Origin: DASRDS01 sp035570055
Lineage (GTDB): Bacteria; Gemmatimonadota; Gemmatimonadetes; Gemmatimonadales; Gemmatimonadaceae
Length of the DNA: 64,000 bases
Assembly (NCBI GenBank): GCA_035570055.1
Contig: DATMLM010000058.1
Location: 1 to 64,000, forward strand
Direction of reading: 5' to 3'
Under the pieces are notes generated by a model. The model saw only the letters and a list, made by a program, of their open reading frames with translations, ran no database searches and was not told the origin of the DNA. Positions 60,422 through 64,000 of this stretch are shown piece by piece (the stretch's first letter is position 1; each line of letters opens with the position of its first letter). The position numbers and the translations under genes are program-made.

Positions 60422-61898
60422 GCGAGACGCGACGGTTCTGACCGTTGTCACGCTAGCGCTGACGGCGCTCGTGCTCTGGAATTCCGTCCACAAGAGCCTG
60501 TGGACGGACGAGTCGTATTCGCTCAACACGGCGATGCGCCCGCTCGCGGGGACCCTGCATCAGGCGCTGCACTTCGAGCTGCAACCGCCGCTCTATTTCG
60601 TTGCGCTGAATCTGTGGCTCCGCCTTCACGACGGCATCATCTTCGCGCGGCTGCTCTCGCTCGGGTGCATCCTCGGGATGCTGACGACCCTGGCGGCGAT
60701 CGGCCGGCTGATCGGGATACGCGGGTGGTTGACACCCGCCGTACTCGCGGCGGCGACGCCAGGTATCATCTGGGCGGCCGCCGAGGCGCGCACGTATGGC
60801 ATGTCGTTGCTCCTCGCCACGGTGACGCTGTACTGGTACTTGCGCATCGTCGTCGGGCCGGCCGAGCATCTCAACCGCTCGACCGTCCTGTACGCGGTGG
60901 TGGCGTATCTGTCCGTTCTGACGTTCTACTACAACGCGTTTCTGCTCCTCGGCCAATGGATCGGCGTGCTCGTGATCGGGCGACAGGTGCGACGAGTCAC
61001 GGGCGCGCTCGCCATGGTGGGCATCGGGATCGTCCCGTGGGTACCGACGATCTTGTCGCAGGGTGCCGCGCATCCGATCGAAGCCCCGGTGAGCGATCAG
61101 ACGACGATCGTGTCGAATCCGGTGTTCGTCCTCGCGGGTCAGCCGATCAAAGCGCTGCTCACGGACACGGGCGCGCTCGACTTCCCGCACGCGGTGATCA
61201 TCCTTTGGGCCATCCTGGCGATCGTGCCTGTGCTGCGGATCGCGTTCGGCGGGAAAGCGAAACCAGCGGAGAAGGCGCTCCTGGCAGCGGTCGCGGTGCC
61301 CCTCGTCGTGTTGTGCGGGCTCATGTATCTGCACCGCGTTCCGATGCGGCATCGGCACCTGGTGCTGCTCCTGCCCGCGACGCTCACCCTGTACAGTCTG
61401 TGGATCGCCGAGACGCGGGCCGGTTGGCCGCGCGCGCTCGGCGCGACCAGCCTGGTGGCGTTACTACTGGCTTTCGTTGTCAGTTTCGAAATAGATCCGC
61501 AATACCCCGAGGATTGGCGGCAGGTCGCCGACTATCTGCTGCGCCAGATGACCCCGGGCGACCGCGTGCTCGTGTTCGACCCCGATCGCGTCCTGCCTCT
61601 GCAGTACTATCTGGGGCACGGAGCGGCCGTCTCGGGGCTCCCGGTCGATCCAGACCTGGATCATTACGATCCGACTCAGTACGCGACGCGCGACACTACG
61701 ATCCTGGCGGCGCGCTTCTCGAGCGTCGGTGCCACCGGGGGCGTCTGGCTGGTCGAAGCCAACCGGCTCGTCCCGGCCCTGCAATCGAGTGCCAACGTGA
61801 TCGACGCCTTCGTCCGTCGTCATTACGTTGTGAGGTCCCCGCTGCATTTTCGCGGTGTGCAGGTCACACGGCTCGAGCCTCGATCGTATGCTCGTTAG
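60405..61898 (+). CDS. GT-C membrane glycosyltransferase (GT39/PMT_2-like)
   Basis: A 497-residue polytopic protein. The catalytic Asp-Glu pair is in SLWTDESYSLNTAM (about 31-44), followed by HFELQPPLYFVALNLWLRLH, the classic order for this superfamily. A C-terminal periplasmic domain begins PQYPEDWRQVADYLL. It overlaps the previous gene by 17 bases and the next by 11, so it is part of the operon. It uses a polyprenyl-phosphate sugar; with the UbiA enzyme at 45348 a pentose donor is conceivable (inference). Confidence 0.85.
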   Translation: MSSASKRDATVLTVVTLALTALVLWNSVHKSLWTDESYSLNTAMRPLAGTLHQALHFELQPPLYFVALNLWLRLHDGIIFARLLSLGCILGMLTTLAAIGRLIGIRGWLTPAVLAAATPGIIWAAAEARTYGMSLLLATVTLYWYLRIVVGPAEHLNRSTVLYAVVAYLSVLTFYYNAFLLLGQWIGVLVIGRQVRRVTGALAMVGIGIVPWVPTILSQGAAHPIEAPVSDQTTIVSNPVFVLAGQPIKALLTDTGALDFPHAVIILWAILAIVPVLRIAFGGKAKPAEKALLAAVAVPLVVLCGLMYLHRVPMRHRHLVLLLPATLTLYSLWIAETRAGWPRALGATSLVALLLAFVVSFEIDPQYPEDWRQVADYLLRQMTPGDRVLVFDPDRVLPLQYYLGHGAAVSGLPVDPDLDHYDPTQYATRDTTILAARFSSVGATGGVWLVEANRLVPALQSSANVIDAFVRRHYVVRSPLHFRGVQVTRLEPRSYAR

Positions 61899-62853
61899 CG
61901 TCATAATCGCGAGTCATAATTTCGGTCAGTACATCGCCGAGGCGGTGATGAGCATCCTCACGCAAGGTGTGGATGACCTCGAGATCATCGTGGTCGACGA
62001 TGGGTCAACCGATGATACGAGGGACCAACTCTCCCGTATCACCGATGCCCGGCTCAGGGTCGAGTATCTGGAGAAGGTGGGCGTGGGCGCCGCGCGGAAT
62101 CACGGCCTGCGCCTCGCTCGAGGCCGCTTTATTGCCTATCTGGACGCGGATGACCGCTGGTGCCCGGGCAAGCTCAAGGCGCAGATCGAGGTGCTCTGTA
62201 GCGAGCCCGAGGTCGGGTTCGTCTTCACGAACTTCGTGCGGTTCGACGAGGACGGCCGGCACCCGAACACACAATTCGACATCATCCCCGAGTTATACGA
62301 CCTCCCGCTCCGCGACAGCCGGGAGGGCCACGCCCGGGTGATCGAGGCCGACGCGCTCGTGAGCCTCGTCGCGACACGGCAGTTCCCGGCATGGATTCAA
62401 ACGGCGCTCATCCGGGCCGAATGCACGAAAGAGATCCAGTTCCCGGAAGACATGCGGCTCAGTCAGGATTACTGTTATATGCTGCGGATTTACTCCGTCG
62501 CCCGGGCGGCGTTCATTCAAGAGCCGCTCGTCGAAGTGCGACGGCACATGGCCAATAGCTATCGGAAGCCGGAGGAGAAGCTCAAGCCCGATATCGATGC
62601 GCTGACGCGCGTCGCGCGCGAGGTCCATGATGACCGACAACGCGACGCGGTGCTGCGCCGGTTGGGTCGGGCGTGGCTCTCCCTCGGCCATCATCATTTC
62701 TGGCGCGGTGAGGCCAGACCAGCAGTGGATGCGTATTTCGAAGCCATGCGGATGCCCGGATCGAAGTTGAACGCGCTCAAGCACCTCGCTGCGTTGCCGC
62801 TGTTGCCGCTCGCGCCGCTGTGGTCGCGGAACCACGCGACCCCCAGCCGGTGA
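61888..62853 (+). CDS. GT2 family glycosyltransferase
   Basis: About 321 residues from ATG 61888. It is a GT-A fold with VSVIIASHNFGQYI, IIVVDDGSTDDT, GAARNHGLRLARG and the metal-binding FIAYLDADDRW; the rear half is helical (REVHDDRQRDAVLRRLGRAW). No membrane segment. It adds a sugar from a nucleotide donor on the cytoplasmic side. Its stop overlaps the flippase start (GTGA). Confidence 0.9.
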   Translation: MLVSVIIASHNFGQYIAEAVMSILTQGVDDLEIIVVDDGSTDDTRDQLSRITDARLRVEYLEKVGVGAARNHGLRLARGRFIAYLDADDRWCPGKLKAQIEVLCSEPEVGFVFTNFVRFDEDGRHPNTQFDIIPELYDLPLRDSREGHARVIEADALVSLVATRQFPAWIQTALIRAECTKEIQFPEDMRLSQDYCYMLRIYSVARAAFIQEPLVEVRRHMANSYRKPEEKLKPDIDALTRVAREVHDDRQRDAVLRRLGRAWLSLGHHHFWRGEARPAVDAYFEAMRMPGSKLNALKHLAALPLLPLAPLWSRNHATPSR

Positions 62854-64000
62854 CGAATCCGTACGCCGCGGAAGACCCGCTCCTCCCAGACGAGTCGACG
62901 CTTCCGCCGGGTGAGCTCCCGGCGCCTCCGTCGCCCGAGGAGCCGGCCCCCGTCCGCTTGCAGGCGCTGGGCGGGTATGCGGTGCTGTTCGCCGCGCTCA
63001 CGCTGCTCAGCAAGGGCGTGTCGTTCTTCATGCTGCCGCTCTACGTCCGCTATCTCACGCCAGCGGACTACGGTGTCATCGAGCTGATCGAAAACAGCCT
63101 CGATGTCCTGCAGATCATCGCCGGCTCGCGGCTCCTCGGCGGCGTGTTCCGCTTCTACTACAAAACCGATGACCAGACCATGCGGCGCCGCGTGGTCTCG
63201 ACGGCGATGCTCACGATCTACGCGGGGTACGCCTGCGCGGCGATCGTCGCCTACGTGCTGGCGCCGCAACTCGCCCGGTATGTCATCGGCGACATCAAGT
63301 ACACCGGGCTCGCCCGTCTCGCGTCCGCGAATCTCGCCGTGGTCGCGCTCTACTTCGTGCCGCCGGCTTTCTTACGGCTGACCGGACGATTCACCACGCT
63401 CGTGCGGATGAACCTGTTCCGGCTCCCGCTTCAGGTGGCGATGAACGTCCTCTTCCTCGTGCACTTCCACCTGGGACCGGCCGCGATCTTCCTGAGCACG
63501 CTGATCTGCAACATCGTGATTGGCGGCATCATGACCGCCATGGTCTTCCGCGAGGTCGGCTTCGGATACGACAAGCAGGTCGCCAAGGATCTCTATCGCT
63601 ATGGGATTCCGCTCATCGTCACGCAGTTCGCGACGTTCATTCTCACGTACGGCGATCGCCCGTTCCTGCGCGTGGTGACGAACCTGACGTCCGTCGGTCT
63701 CTACACGATGGCGTACTCGTTCGCGTTCCTGCTGGCGTACCTCGCGCAGACGCCCTTCGATCTCGTGTGGGAACCGAAGAAGTTCGAGATCGCCAAGCGC
63801 GCGGATCGCGACAGCATCTACGCGCGGGTGTTCGTGTATCAGAACGTGATCCTGATGACGGCGGCGGTCGGCATGTCGCTCTTCGTGCACGGCGTCCTCC
63901 GCATCATGGCCACACCGCCATTCTACGGCGCCGCGAACTTCGTGCCGATCCTGCTCATCGCCATCGTCTTCCAGGCGTGGACGGCGTCGCAGGATGTCGG
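62850..64000 (+). CDS. Wzx-type polysaccharide flippase (partial, runs off the window)
   Basis: Starts GTG 62850, overlapping the GT2 stop, and stays open to the window end (383 codons). A Pro/Glu-rich cytoplasmic leader of about 40 residues is followed by many membrane segments. The first reads LLSKGVSFFMLPLYVRYLTP and continues DYGVIELIENSLD, the signature of MOP-superfamily O-antigen/exopolysaccharide flippases. Later parts are LYRYGIPLIVTQFATFILTY and GDRPFLRVVTNLTSVGLYTM. It flips the lipid-linked repeat unit to the periplasm. The C-terminal helices lie beyond 64000. Confidence 0.88.
   Translation, partial: MTNPYAAEDPLLPDESTLPPGELPAPPSPEEPAPVRLQALGGYAVLFAALTLLSKGVSFFMLPLYVRYLTPADYGVIELIENSLDVLQIIAGSRLLGGVFRFYYKTDDQTMRRRVVSTAMLTIYAGYACAAIVAYVLAPQLARYVIGDIKYTGLARLASANLAVVALYFVPPAFLRLTGRFTTLVRMNLFRLPLQVAMNVLFLVHFHLGPAAIFLSTLICNIVIGGIMTAMVFREVGFGYDKQVAKDLYRYGIPLIVTQFATFILTYGDRPFLRVVTNLTSVGLYTMAYSFAFLLAYLAQTPFDLVWEPKKFEIAKRADRDSIYARVFVYQNVILMTAAVGMSLFVHGVLRIMATPPFYGAANFVPILLIAIVFQAWTASQDV

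Noticed and set aside
25429..64000. Exosortase/PEP-CTERM system suggested by the DUF3473-type deacetylase and NtrC-type pair
   Set aside because: No exosortase, PEP-CTERM protein or PrsK-like membrane kinase is seen in the window.

Overview
The window is high-GC (by eye in the low-to-mid 60s %), densely packed bacterial chromosome. Start and stop codons overlap again and again (ATGA or GTGA), GTG starts are common, and no rRNA, tRNA, insertion sequence or CRISPR array was seen. Gene content fits a soil-type Gram-negative bacterium: an outer-membrane SLBB export protein, Hanks-type kinase, type-2 ferredoxin-NADP reductase, GlcDEF and a large exopolysaccharide locus. Style and content suggest Gemmatimonadota or a neighbouring phylum; this is an inference and no 16S gene is present.

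Layout. 1-3.1 kb: an oligopeptide-type ABC substrate-binding lipoprotein broken by an in-frame TGA, a DppB-type permease and an O-methyltransferase. 3.1-8.0 kb: type-2 ferredoxin reductase (minus strand), then kinase, PduO-type cobalamin adenosyltransferase, aroB and a sigma-70 factor. 8.1-17.5 kb: a three-module membrane protein (GH18-like, polysaccharide deacetylase, GT2 synthase), a Lon N-domain protein, glcD-glcE-glcF, ygfZ and a DUF1802 gene. 17.5-25.4 kb: a repeat-bearing small lipoprotein, a molybdopterin oxidoreductase followed at once by a MoxR/chelatase-type AAA+ ATPase, a GNAT, a cytidylate-kinase-like protein, an MFS exporter, a degenerate tandem repeat and a VWA protein. 25.4-32.5 kb: a Wzc-like tyrosine kinase, a divergent NtrC-type regulator with its histidine kinase, an EVE protein and citrate synthase. 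32.5-37.7 kb: two GT-C glycosyltransferases, a short MutY and an MBOAT acyltransferase. 37.8-43.3 kb: moeB-rhodanese, a MoaD-like carrier, thrC, an exported hypothetical, cysK and a receiver-GGDEF-like protein. 43.3-64 kb: exopolysaccharide locus, running off the right edge inside a Wzx-type flippase.

How the parts may fit. The 43.8-64 kb genes supply an export protein, an initiating sugar phosphotransferase, a decaprenyl-phosphoribose-type UbiA enzyme, several GT2/GT4/GT-C transferases, two deacetylases, amidotransferase, uronate dehydrogenase, acyltransferase and flippase functions: a Wzx/Wzy-type pathway whose Wzc-like kinase sits about 16 kb away. The NtrC-type regulator is divergent from wzc. 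Sigma-54-like -24/-12 elements are visible upstream of wzc and of two genes inside the locus, suggesting one sigma-54-controlled regulon. The most unusual proteins are the GH18/CE4/GT2 fusion, a CE4-GT2 fusion with altered metal-site motifs, and an acyltransferase-SGNH fusion whose nucleophile serine is alanine. All positions are read by eye and no similarity search was run.
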